From the NCBI GenBank assembly GCA_964391725.1, contig CAYMNB010000002.1:1-64000 (forward strand): a DNA stretch of 64,000 bases, given 5' to 3'. Under the pieces are notes generated by a model that ran no database searches, was not told where the DNA came from, and worked only from the letters and a program-made list of their open reading frames with translations. The stretch comes from SpSt-1165 sp964391725 (GTDB lineage Bacteria; Chloroflexota; Anaerolineae; Anaerolineales; Anaerolineaceae). Of the stretch, positions 51,312-59,804 are shown piece by piece (position 1 is the stretch's first letter; every line of letters starts with the position of its first letter). The position numbers and the translations under genes were made by a program.

Positions 51312-52598
51312 TTATGGAGTGGCCAAGCGAGCTTCTAGTTGCTCAAACGATGTGATCCAGGCGACCTGTTGCAGGAAGGATTTTAGTGAGGTCGAGTTCT
51401 CAAACAACTGCCAAACTGCAGGCCCAACAGGGTCCAGGCCGGCAGCACCGGTTTGTCCGGTCTCTCCCGTAGAAGGTGCATTAACATAGGCGGAGTGGAA
51501 GGCAAAATAAGCCTGGTTCAATTTCCTGATGCGATAACCATTCTCCCAAAAGAATAAACGCCGCATTTCCATATATTCTTCAGCCTCTTCGATCCTGCCA
51601 TCTGCAAGCAGGCGGTCAACCTCAGTGCGTGTCAGGTACATTTCATAAGCAAAATCGAAGGTGGGCTCTTCGTCGGGAGTTGGAGGTGGTAGTTCGATCA
51701 GAGGGGTAGTGAGGTTAGGCAGCAGTTCGGGATAGTACAGGGAGATCAATCCATATTGAACTGTGTACCCGACAATGTCGGCGGTGGTTTCATTCATCGT
51801 GCGTAATTCGGCGGATGTACCATAATTAATCCCCAGGGGGCGCAGGGTTAAGTAGTTGTGTGCCCATTCGTGAGCAACGGTACTGATCAACCACTCCAAA
51901 TTGAAGGATTGCAGGACCATGGCGGGATAGGTACCCACCCCGCCAATATCGGTGATATAGGCGGACACATCAAGGTCTTCAGTGATCTGCTGTTCGATGT
52001 TTAGCATTGCTTCTAAAGGCAGGTCTGGGGTAAGGCTGAGGTTAGCATCCTGGCGGATTACGTCGCGGGGTGAGACGATCAGTGCTTTTGGGAGCGGCGA
52101 AAACCTGAATAGCACGGGAGGTATTGGTTGCCCGCTGAATGATAACTGCTTTTGAGATAGAACCTCACTGATCTGCTGTTCAAAGATGGTTTCAGATACT
52201 GAGGCGGACAAGCGGTAGTCTGACTCGGTCTGCTCTAATTCTATAAATAAGTCAAACATCGATATATCATCAGCCTGCATGGCAGGATCTGCGAGGATTT
52301 GGTTGATCTGGTTCTCCAGTAACCTGATTTGCCGTGCCAGATGCATGGTTTGATCAATGACACCGCGTGCATTTTCCTGTGACAGCCTTTTGGGCAGGCC
52401 AAGCGAATACATTTGCAATTTCTCCCAAACAGCCTCAACAGACCAACCAAAGTACTCAAATTCATGCATGCGGGAATACGCTCGGATCTGTTCAGTCTGT
52501 GCATTAATATCGACATTGCTTCTGGTGACCAACAAAGGGATCAATAGCAAGAAGCCAAGAATATACAGGGTAGGTTTGACAGTATTTCTTATCTGCAT
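51312..52598 (-). CDS. Membrane-anchored HEXXH protein, putative metallopeptidase
   Basis: The 428-residue protein has an N-terminal membrane anchor (about 8-25) and a long helical region. A zinc-site motif HEWAH follows (243-247, in STVAHEWAHNYL), with Glu270 in MNETTAD placed to be the third ligand. A helical C-terminal third ends in a Gly/Thr-rich stretch (NAPSTGETGQTGAAGLDP). I do not recognise a named family. TATAAT lies six bases before the ATG with no Shine-Dalgarno, so the message is probably leaderless. Confidence 0.72.
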   Translation of the reverse strand: MQIRNTVKPTLYILGFLLLIPLLVTRSNVDINAQTEQIRAYSRMHEFEYFGWSVEAVWEKLQMYSLGLPKRLSQENARGVIDQTMHLARQIRLLENQINQILADPAMQADDISMFDLFIELEQTESDYRLSASVSETIFEQQISEVLSQKQLSFSGQPIPPVLFRFSPLPKALIVSPRDVIRQDANLSLTPDLPLEAMLNIEQQITEDLDVSAYITDIGGVGTYPAMVLQSFNLEWLISTVAHEWAHNYLTLRPLGINYGTSAELRTMNETTADIVGYTVQYGLISLYYPELLPNLTTPLIELPPPTPDEEPTFDFAYEMYLTRTEVDRLLADGRIEEAEEYMEMRRLFFWENGYRIRKLNQAYFAFHSAYVNAPSTGETGQTGAAGLDPVGPAVWQLFENSTSLKSFLQQVAWITSFEQLEARLATP

Positions 52599-52604
52599 GC
52601 AAGC

Positions 52605-52610
52605 ATTATA
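52605..52610 (-). promoter_or_regulatory. -10 box, leaderless type
   Basis: TATAAT on the minus strand is followed by GCTTGC and ATG 52598. The -35 region is weak. Confidence 0.55.
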
Positions 52611-52694
52611 CCTTTGGGGTGTTTGATGATTCTTAACTCATGGCTAAAAGGTTTATAATAATTTTCATGGTGAACATTACACTAAGGAGCCTCT

Positions 52695-53630
52695 ATGACC
52701 TGGTTTGACATTATCGCCATTGTAGTTCTTTTTATCATTTTGGGTCTATCCTACTACTATGGTCGCATGATAATCTTTCCCAAAGTGCACCCTTATGAAG
52801 AGGTGTATCAGATCAAGGTAGATGAGGGAACGCTCAATACCATGGATTGGGCGACCTGGGAAAAAGAAGAGATCTGGATCGATTCACCAAAACAATATCA
52901 ACTGCATGGATACTGGCTTCCGGTGGAAGACGCGCTAGGCACAGTTATCATCGTTCACGGTATCACCGTGAATCTCTACGCTTCTGTCAAGTATATAAAG
53001 CCTTTTCGTAAGCGTGGGTTTAACGTGTTGGTGTATGACCATCGTAACCATGGCAAGAGCGGGGGCAATTTCACGACCTTTGGATTCTTAGAAAAGAGAG
53101 ATCTCAAAGCTGTGGTTGATTGGGTTGAAAGACAAACCGGCCACAGAACAATCATTGGCACCCATGGGGAATCATTGGGGGCGGCTACCTGCTTGCAGCA
53201 TGCTGCCATCGATCCGAGAGTTTCTTTTGTCATTTCTGATTGCAGTTTTGCCGATTTGGCTGATCTGCTGTATTACCGCCTGCGTAAGGAATATCGTTTG
53301 ATGGGTTGGATATTAATTCCGATTGCGAGTGTGTTTGTGCGTCTTATGGGTGGTTTTTGGCTCCAGGCCATCTCACCGGTGAAGGCTGTCCAGGATGTCG
53401 AAGCACCGGTATTCATCATTCATGGGGCTGAGGATGAATATATACCGCCTTCTCATGCCGAAAGGATTTTCGCTTCGAAAAAAAGGGGTGTGAAAAAATT
53501 GTGGCTGGCACTTCATTCTGACCATGCCGAATCACAACCAGTCAACCCGACCTTGTATGACCAAAAGATCGGTGAATTCCTGTCTGACGTTATGGGCTCT
53601 AATTTGACAGCGGAAAAAGCTGATGACTGA
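52695..53630 (+). CDS. Membrane-anchored alpha/beta hydrolase
   Basis: The 311-residue protein has one N-terminal membrane helix (5-25) and an alpha/beta hydrolase domain with IIVHGI, the nucleophile serine in THGESLGAA, an aspartate in HGAEDEYIPPSHA and the histidine in HSDHAES. This resembles the FrsA/Bem46-like group of membrane hydrolases. Substrate unknown. AAGGAG lies six bases before the ATG, and a TATAAT is at 52654-52659. The last eight bases overlap the phosphatase gene. Confidence 0.88.
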   Translation: MTWFDIIAIVVLFIILGLSYYYGRMIIFPKVHPYEEVYQIKVDEGTLNTMDWATWEKEEIWIDSPKQYQLHGYWLPVEDALGTVIIVHGITVNLYASVKYIKPFRKRGFNVLVYDHRNHGKSGGNFTTFGFLEKRDLKAVVDWVERQTGHRTIIGTHGESLGAATCLQHAAIDPRVSFVISDCSFADLADLLYYRLRKEYRLMGWILIPIASVFVRLMGGFWLQAISPVKAVQDVEAPVFIIHGAEDEYIPPSHAERIFASKKRGVKKLWLALHSDHAESQPVNPTLYDQKIGEFLSDVMGSNLTAEKADD

Positions 53631-54213
53631 TTTTTTATTGATTCGTCACACAACCACGGATGATGTCGATGACCGTCTGGCAGGCAGGATCGATACACCA
53701 CTGAATGAAATTGGCTTTGCCAAAGCGAGGCAACTGGCTGACGTTTTTTGTCGTTTAGATATATCTGCTATCTATACCAGTCCAATGCTGCGTACGATGC
53801 AGACTGCTGAGGCGCTGGCTGTTGCCTGCGGATTGGCGGTTCAGCCTGATGAGGCATTTATCCAGGTTAATTATGGCGACTGGGAATCCGTTCCTTATGA
53901 GGAATTGCAGGAAAATCCAGCATGGCGTTCTTTTATTACCTCTCCTGGGGGCCAGGTGCCGGGCGGGGAACACATCGACGATGTAATTCAAAGAGTAGCG
54001 CGTCGGTTAGAAATTTTGTCGGCAAAGCATAATGAAGATGATGTGGCGGTGATTGTGACCCATGGCAGCATTATCCGATTCACCCTTGCCCATTACCTCG
54101 GCTTGCCCGCTGGTAAATCCAATCGTTTAAAGGTCTTGCCTGGTTCGGTTAATGGGCTGCGATTGGGTGGCAGAGTGCCAATTGTGTTCAAGTTGAACCA
54201 TGAATACACGTGA
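53623..54213 (+). CDS. Histidine phosphatase family protein
   Basis: The 196-residue protein has the phosphohistidine motif as LLIRHTTTD (family form RHGxT), then DTPLNEIGFAKARQLAD, IYTSPMLRTMQTAEALA, the acidic NYGDWE, and the second histidine in IVTHGSIIRF. It resembles CobC/phosphoglycerate-mutase-like phosphatases; the substrate is not evident. The ATG overlaps the preceding hydrolase gene by eight bases. Confidence 0.9.
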   Translation: MTDFLLIRHTTTDDVDDRLAGRIDTPLNEIGFAKARQLADVFCRLDISAIYTSPMLRTMQTAEALAVACGLAVQPDEAFIQVNYGDWESVPYEELQENPAWRSFITSPGGQVPGGEHIDDVIQRVARRLEILSAKHNEDDVAVIVTHGSIIRFTLAHYLGLPAGKSNRLKVLPGSVNGLRLGGRVPIVFKLNHEYT

Positions 54214-54216
54214 CCA

Positions 54217-54633
54217 GTGGGCAAGGATGCGCCTCATTTCTTGTTTTCTCTGCTGCGGCAATGCCGATTCTGTCATCATCTGTTGCGATTTGCTGTCAAG
54301 CATTTTTCCAGGATATTGCCTGTGAAAACGATCCTCGAAACTGAGCACGCACTGGTTATCAAGCACCCATCACCGACGTATCCGCTGCACCTGCTGATCC
54401 TGCCCAAAGCCGGTTGGCGCAATTTGTCGGAAGTAGCAGGAACCAGCCGCTTTTGGTCAGAATTGCCTGGCCTGGTTGAGCGTTTGGCTGCTGAGAACAA
54501 TCTGCACAACAAGGGATACCGCCTGATCATCAACAGCGGTGAATACCAGGATGTTGAATTGCTGCACCTGCATTTTGTTTCTGGTTGCAATCAAGTTGCC
54601 CCGATATCATCTGACTTGCCATCTCTTGATTGA
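54217..54633 (+). CDS. HIT-like protein, atypical or damaged
   Basis: The C-terminal part (about residues 38-122) looks like a HIT-domain nucleotide-binding protein: TILETEHALVIKHPSPTYPLHLLILPK, then GYRLIINSGEYQDVELLHLHFVSG. The final His-x-His-x-His is incomplete; the sequence gives HLHFV. The start is uncertain: GTG 54217 is the longest option, and the first 35 residues do not look like the family. An ATG at 54201 in another frame encodes a short Cys-rich stretch, so a frameshift is possible. It follows the phosphatase gene by three bases. Confidence 0.55.
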   Translation: MGKDAPHFLFSLLRQCRFCHHLLRFAVKHFSRILPVKTILETEHALVIKHPSPTYPLHLLILPKAGWRNLSEVAGTSRFWSELPGLVERLAAENNLHNKGYRLIINSGEYQDVELLHLHFVSGCNQVAPISSDLPSLD

Positions 54634-54693
54634 TATGCAGAGCTAACACATACAGATAAACGACATTAAGCAGACTTTACTGCATGGGTAATG

Positions 54694-54730
54694 AAGTCAA
54701 TCTCGATGATGGCGCAATCGAGATTGACTT
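54694..54730. terminator. Long perfect hairpin between convergent genes
   Basis: AAGTCAATCTCGAT (54694-54707) and ATCGAGATTGACTT (54717-54730) are a perfect 14-pair stem with a nine-base loop. T runs on either side are short, so it may be a weak bidirectional terminator or an mRNA-end stabiliser. The rest of the 155-base gap shows nothing clear. Confidence 0.6.
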
Positions 54731-54788
54731 TGAGGGGTGAAGACTGCTGTTTACTGCTTTTCAACAGCTAATAAACGTGACCTTAAGA

Positions 54789-56081
54789 TCATGAATTGGT
54801 CTCTGCTGCCATGGGTGTCTTCTGGATTTGGTGATGGTCTTCAATATTGCGGATGGATGGCACCAGGAATAATACAATGCTCATGAATATGGTATATATT
54901 GCGCCGACCATAAACCAGCTTTGAACACCAAAGAACTCAGACACTGGCCCGGCAATCATTAATCCGATCGGTGAAGCGGCTCCTGCCATCGTGCCGATGA
55001 GAGCGAATACGCGCCCTTGCATGTTGGGATCAACTGTATCCTGAAATATAGCCAGGAAGGGGCCATTTACAATCGGGTTAAGCAGGGCGAAAATGGCAAT
55101 GCCTACCACCAACATCCAGAAGGCATTCACCGGGGCTAATGCCATCAGCAAAAGGCCAATGGTTGAAACAGCCAATGCTGCAGAACTTGTGTAGACTTTG
55201 CGTTTGAAGCCGCCCCACATGCTCAATATCAGGCTGCCGAGAATGGTTCCAACGCCAAGGGTGGTTTGGATGGTTGCCAGAGCGGCGGCACCCAACCCGA
55301 AGGTGTCGCTGACTAGCAAGGGCAATAATGTAAAGGCGGGATTGACGATGGCATTTATGCCGGTAGCAAGAAGAAGCACATACATCATGCCTTTCCATTT
55401 GACAACATAGCGTAATCCTTCGCCGACATCGGCAAACATGGTTTTAATAGGGTTGGCGCGCTGTTCATCAGTGGTGACAATTTCTGGTTGGGGGATAGTG
55501 ACAAAGAACAGGGGGGCGATAGCAATAGCAGCAGATACGACATCTATGAACATGATATCGCCGATTTCCATCAGTTCGATGGCAAGAGCGCCCAAAGGAG
55601 CTGCGATGATTGCCAGAAAACCTTGCAGCAACTGGTTAATCCCTTGAATTTTTGTAAAGCGTTCTTTTGGCACCATAAGTGATGTGGATGCAGCCATGGC
55701 CGTATAATGAAACGCGCCACCGATCGACCGGCCGAACATCAGCACATAGATGTGCCACAACTGGATAAGATCAAACGCAAACAACAACGCGATCACGAAG
55801 GTCAAGAATGCAATCGCACCATCGGCAATGATCATGACTTTCTGGCGGTTCCAGCGATCAACCAACGCCCCTGCGAAAGGCCCCAATATCATCTCAGGCA
55901 GATGTCCTACCAATGCGAGTGTAGTCAATACAATAGCGCTGCCGGTTGATTCGGTGATGTACCAGATCAAGGCGAAGCCGACCATTCGGCTGCCGATCAA
56001 ACTTAATGCCTGACCGATCCAAATGGGAAAGAACGTCCTTCTCCAATGAGGATTTTCTACTTCAGTGAACTGCGTTGCCAT
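54789..56081 (-). CDS. MFS transporter, macrolide-efflux (Mef)-like
   Basis: The 430-residue protein has about twelve membrane segments and matches the DHA3 branch of drug:proton antiporters that includes MefA (FFPIWIGQALSLIGSRMVGFALIWYITESTGSA, FAGALVDRWNRQKVMIIAD, LIQLWHIYVLMFGRSIGGAFHYTAM). The substrate cannot be read from sequence. It lies downstream of a close paralog on the same strand, 132 bases away. AAAGGAAAG precedes the ATG. Confidence 0.9.
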   Translation of the reverse strand: MATQFTEVENPHWRRTFFPIWIGQALSLIGSRMVGFALIWYITESTGSAIVLTTLALVGHLPEMILGPFAGALVDRWNRQKVMIIADGAIAFLTFVIALLFAFDLIQLWHIYVLMFGRSIGGAFHYTAMAASTSLMVPKERFTKIQGINQLLQGFLAIIAAPLGALAIELMEIGDIMFIDVVSAAIAIAPLFFVTIPQPEIVTTDEQRANPIKTMFADVGEGLRYVVKWKGMMYVLLLATGINAIVNPAFTLLPLLVSDTFGLGAAALATIQTTLGVGTILGSLILSMWGGFKRKVYTSSAALAVSTIGLLLMALAPVNAFWMLVVGIAIFALLNPIVNGPFLAIFQDTVDPNMQGRVFALIGTMAGAASPIGLMIAGPVSEFFGVQSWFMVGAIYTIFMSIVLFLVPSIRNIEDHHQIQKTPMAAETNS

Positions 56082-56213
56082 GTTAACTTTCCTTTAGTTT
56101 TCTTCCGTATAACTGAAAATTATACCTGGAAAATTCAGGAAGTCAATAGCAACTATTGAAATAATTCAACGTACAATAAGAATTATGAATCTTTTGTACG
56201 AAATAAATCAACT

Positions 56214-57527
56214 CTATTCATCCGCTGTAATGAATACAGAATGTGAGGATGCGCCTTTTGGTAGAGCATCTCCAGATTTGACGCTGTCGAGGTTACGAAT
56301 GGCAGGAATGCTGACCAAGGATACTCCCATGATCAAACAATAGATCCCGCCCGCAAGATACCATGTCTGAACATTGACTTGATCTGCTAATGGTCCTGCG
56401 ACAATCATCCCGAGAGGGATGGCCGCACGGGCAGTTGTCACCAAAAGAGAAAAAACGCGCCCTTGCATTTCGGGCTCTACAGATTCTTGCAATAAGGCGC
56501 TCATCGGGGCATTGAGAAATGGATTGTTCAATCCGAAAATAGCGGCGCCAATGAGTACAAAGAGGTAACGGTTAAAGGGCGCAAAGCCAAAGAAAAGAAA
56601 ACCCACACCCATCAAACTGACACCCAATGCCATGGTGAACATTTTTCGTTTAAAACCACCCCAGATTGAGATAATTATGGAGCCAACCGCCATGGCGATG
56701 CCAATGATGATATTGGTGATGGCCAATACGTCAACGCCGTATTGAAAATCACGGCTAACCATGATGGGGAGCAGATTGAAGGCGGGCAGGATAAAAAAGT
56801 TTGATATTGTGGCAAACAAGAATGCCAGCAGGAGGCCCCTCCATTGAATGACATATTGAAAACCGGCTTTCACATCACGGGTGAGGGCCTGTAATGGGCC
56901 AGTACTCTTTTCCTGATCAGGTTTTCTATCAGGTTGCGGGATCGCGATGAAAAGCAAGGGGATGATAGCAATCAAAGCAGTCACCATATCGATCAAGAGC
57001 ACACCACCGATTGATAAGGTCGCTATGGCAATCGCCCCCAAAGCCGGGGTTGCTATCTCCAGCACGCTGTCTAAGAATTGGTTCAAACCCGCGATATTTG
57101 TCAGTCGCTCTCTTGGCACCAGCAGCGAGGTGGAGGCTTTCATCGCCGGATTGTGAAATGCGCCGGCGAGAGAGCGGATGAACATCAGGATGTAAATGTG
57201 CCATAGTTGCTCGATTTGTAAATAGAACAAGATCGCCATTCCCAGGGTGGCGATCGCAATCAGAGCGTCTGAAAGAATCAAGATTCGGCGTCGATTCCAT
57301 CGATCTACACAGGCGCCCGCAAAAGGCATAAGTAGCAATTCTGGTACCAAACCGACCAAAGCAGTGATGGTTAAAACTACTGCGCGCTGTGTGGTGGCCG
57401 CCAAGTGCCACATAATGGCAAATGTCACAAGCCGACTGCCAAACAGGCTGAAGGATTGGCCAAACCATATCGGGAAAAAAGTTCTACGCCAATTAGGTTT
57501 CTCAGATTCTGAGAATTGTGTTGCCAC
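56214..57527 (-). CDS. MFS transporter, paralog of its downstream neighbour
   Basis: The 437-residue protein has the same twelve-segment Mef-like layout and is very similar to the next gene (both begin MATQF, then RRTFFPIW, PFAGA.VDRWNR, QLWHIY.LMF.RS..GAFH), so the pair arose by tandem duplication. The start is GTG 57527 with GAGGAGGG before it. A TATAAT on this strand (57558-57553) is the likely -10 box. It is divergent from the radical SAM gene, from which only 113 bases separate it. Confidence 0.9.
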   Translation of the reverse strand: MATQFSESEKPNWRRTFFPIWFGQSFSLFGSRLVTFAIMWHLAATTQRAVVLTITALVGLVPELLLMPFAGACVDRWNRRRILILSDALIAIATLGMAILFYLQIEQLWHIYILMFIRSLAGAFHNPAMKASTSLLVPRERLTNIAGLNQFLDSVLEIATPALGAIAIATLSIGGVLLIDMVTALIAIIPLLFIAIPQPDRKPDQEKSTGPLQALTRDVKAGFQYVIQWRGLLLAFLFATISNFFILPAFNLLPIMVSRDFQYGVDVLAITNIIIGIAMAVGSIIISIWGGFKRKMFTMALGVSLMGVGFLFFGFAPFNRYLFVLIGAAIFGLNNPFLNAPMSALLQESVEPEMQGRVFSLLVTTARAAIPLGMIVAGPLADQVNVQTWYLAGGIYCLIMGVSLVSIPAIRNLDSVKSGDALPKGASSHSVFITADE

Positions 57528-57601
57528 GAGCCCTCCTCTGGCAATTAGGAGAATTATATAGACAAGGGGGATTAGAAAATATTTAACTTAATCCAATGTA
57601 T

Positions 57602-57607
57602 TATAAT
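57602..57607 (+). promoter_or_regulatory. -10 box of the radical SAM gene
   Basis: TATAAT at 57602-57607 gives a leader of about 27 bases before ATG 57641. It lies back to back with the -10 box of the MFS gene. Confidence 0.5.
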
Positions 57608-57640
57608 CGACATCACAAATTTGGCAATAGTGAGAAATTA

Positions 57641-58915
57641 ATGGCAGAAAAAATCGCACCAACTACCGTCTGGGAGCCCACTGGCTTTAACATAATGTTG
57701 AAACCGGGGGGGGCTGTGTGCAATTTGACCTGTGATCATTGTTATTATCTCTCCAAAGCAGACCTGTATCTTGAAAGCACTTTTCGAATGTCTGATGCAC
57801 TGCTGGCGTCTTTTACGAAGCAGTACATTGAAGCACAGCATGTGCCGGAAGTTACTTTTGTGTGGCAGGGAGGCGAACCAACTTTGTTGGGTCTTGAGTA
57901 TTATCGAACAGCACTCTCGCTGCAGCAAAAATTCCGAAAACCCGGTGTAACCATCCGAAATAGCCTGCAAACAAATGGAACTTTGATCAACGAAGAATGG
58001 GCGCAATTTTTCAAAGATAATGAATTTCTTGTCGGTATCAGTATTGATGGGCCGGAGGATATTCATGATCGTTATCGTAAAGATAAAGCAGGCAAAGGCA
58101 GTTTTGACAGAGTTGTTCGCGGGTTGCGTTGCTTGCAAGAATTCAAGGTGGATTTCAATATCCTCACCTGTGTCAGTATTAACAACGCTGATCGTGGTTT
58201 GGAGGTTTATCAGTTCTTTCGAGATGAATTGAACGTGAATTTCCTGCAATTCATACCCATCGTTGAAAGAGACAATCAAACTGGATTTCAAGAGGGCGGT
58301 ACTTTGACTCAACGGTCACTAACCCCCAATCAATATGCCACTTTCCTTCTGGATATTTTTGATGAATGGGTGCGCCACGATGTGGGCAAGATGTATGTGC
58401 AAATTTTTGACACCACATTGGCATCATGGGCAGGAGAACGCCCGGGTTTGTGCATCTTTGAGCCCACCTGCGGGTTGGGATTGGTGCTTGAACATAACGG
58501 GGATCTTTATTCATGTGACCATTTTGTGGAACCTGCCCATCGTGTTGGAAATCTATCCAGCAACACCCTGACTGAACTGGTCTATTCTGAGAAGCAATTT
58601 GAGTTTGGCATGGCGAAAAGGCAATCCCTCACCCAATATTGCCTGGATTGTGAGTGGTTGTTTGCCTGTCATGGTGGATGTCCAAAGAATCGTGTACGCA
58701 AATCTCCACAGGGGGAGGACGGACAAAATTACCTGTGTCCTGCCTACAAAGAATTTTTTGCCTATGTTGACAAACCCATGCGCATCATGGCGAATCTGTT
58801 ACGGCAGCAAAAAGCGCCTGCCGAGATCATGAAAATGATTGCGCAGAATCCAACGTCGGTTTTGGTAGAAAGACGGCGGGAAGAAACCCCTAAACAAAGA
58901 CGCCGAAGGCATTAA
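57641..58915 (+). CDS. Radical SAM enzyme, anaerobic sulfatase-maturase-like
   Basis: The 424-residue protein matches the anSME group, which converts a Cys or Ser of sulfatases to formylglycine. The radical SAM cluster is CNLTCDHCYY near the N-terminus, followed by FVWQGGEPTLLG and ISIDGPEDIHDRYR. The SPASM part has many cysteines, including CIFEPTCG, LYSCDHFV, YCLDCEWLFACHGGCPKNR and YLCPAYKEFF, enough for two auxiliary clusters. ATG 57641 fits the family start. No sulfatase gene lies in the window, so its target is elsewhere or is another peptide. Confidence 0.9.
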   Translation: MAEKIAPTTVWEPTGFNIMLKPGGAVCNLTCDHCYYLSKADLYLESTFRMSDALLASFTKQYIEAQHVPEVTFVWQGGEPTLLGLEYYRTALSLQQKFRKPGVTIRNSLQTNGTLINEEWAQFFKDNEFLVGISIDGPEDIHDRYRKDKAGKGSFDRVVRGLRCLQEFKVDFNILTCVSINNADRGLEVYQFFRDELNVNFLQFIPIVERDNQTGFQEGGTLTQRSLTPNQYATFLLDIFDEWVRHDVGKMYVQIFDTTLASWAGERPGLCIFEPTCGLGLVLEHNGDLYSCDHFVEPAHRVGNLSSNTLTELVYSEKQFEFGMAKRQSLTQYCLDCEWLFACHGGCPKNRVRKSPQGEDGQNYLCPAYKEFFAYVDKPMRIMANLLRQQKAPAEIMKMIAQNPTSVLVERRREETPKQRRRRH

Positions 58916-59010
58916 ACAATAAGGCGGATCCAAAATTGTTTGATAAGCTGAGTAGAAGAGTTTTTTAATCTACAGTTAATTATTACAAAAGGTGCAGCTG
59001 TACAGAAAAA

Positions 59011-59063
59011 GGAACCTTTGTGTAGGGAAATGGCGTGCTCAGCAAATATCTGTTAAAGGTTCC
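59011..59063. repeat. Inverted repeat upstream of the LysM gene
   Basis: GGAACCTTT (59011-59019) and AAAGGTTCC (59055-59063) are perfect inverted repeats 35 bases apart in the 203-base gap before the LysM gene. No T run follows. A TACAAT about 20 bases downstream could be the -10 box of the LysM gene. Confidence 0.45.
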
Positions 59064-59118
59064 AAGAAGGAAATTTGCGTTACAATTAAGGGCATACAGT
59101 TGATTCATAAGGTTGAAT

Positions 59119-59790
59119 ATGCGGAATTACAAATCCCCTCAAAGTATTATTGACACATACAAGCGCCGCCAAAGGCGGTTGCCGTTGGTGATAGGCATTT
59201 TATCCGGCCTGTTGGTTTTGGGCGGCGTTACCCTGATCGTGTTGTCTTTTACGGGTGGTTCTGGTTCCCTGCCTTCGATCGGGTTTCTGTCAACCAAAAC
59301 CCTGACACCGACCTTGACTTTAACTCAAACGCCTATCCCGCCCACATTGACCCCGACACTAACAACAACGCCGACACTGACACCGACGGTGACGATCACC
59401 CCAACTGCCAATGCGCCTTTTGAATACACAGTGCAGGAAGGCGATAACTGTTGGGCTATCGCTGTTGACTTTGAGGTTTCGTTGGCTGTTTTGCAGGCAA
59501 TCAACAATTTCGGAACCGGGTGTCCGATCAATCCCGGTGATGTGATCCTTATTCCGCCTCCCGGCGCTACGCTGCCCACAATGACGCCGATTCCAGAGGA
59601 CTTGCCTCGCGGTACTGAAATTGAGTATATTGTGCAAGCCAATGATAGTTTGAGTGGCATTGCCGAGAAATTCAACAGCCTGATTTCGGTGATCATGGAG
59701 TTGAATGACCTTGAAGACATTAATTCAATCTTCATTGGACAAATATTAATTATTCCGGTGAATCTGCCGACAGCGACCCCCGAACCTTAA
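59119..59790 (+). CDS. Membrane-anchored protein with two LysM domains
   Basis: The 223-residue protein has a basic start, one membrane helix (about 23-45) and a Thr/Pro-rich linker (about 60-100). Two LysM domains follow, YTVQEGDNCWAIAVDFEVSLAVLQAINNF and YIVQANDSLSGIAEKFNSLISVIMELN, each ending near a GD/GQ-x-ILIP strand. LysM domains bind peptidoglycan or chitin-like glycans, so it probably holds onto the cell wall. No catalytic domain is present. It converges with queG. Confidence 0.9.
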   Translation: MRNYKSPQSIIDTYKRRQRRLPLVIGILSGLLVLGGVTLIVLSFTGGSGSLPSIGFLSTKTLTPTLTLTQTPIPPTLTPTLTTTPTLTPTVTITPTANAPFEYTVQEGDNCWAIAVDFEVSLAVLQAINNFGTGCPINPGDVILIPPPGATLPTMTPIPEDLPRGTEIEYIVQANDSLSGIAEKFNSLISVIMELNDLEDINSIFIGQILIIPVNLPTATPEP

Positions 59791-59804
59791 GCTTTTGGGT
59801 GAAG

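Noticed and set aside
54789..57527. Tandem transporters as a resistance island
   Set aside because: No mobile-element genes, tRNA insertion site or change in base composition is visible around them.
59290..59420. Repetitive Thr/Pro codons that look like a short tandem repeat
   Set aside because: The repeat is in frame and encodes a protein linker. Units vary and no spacer structure exists, so it is neither a CRISPR array nor a DNA repeat element.
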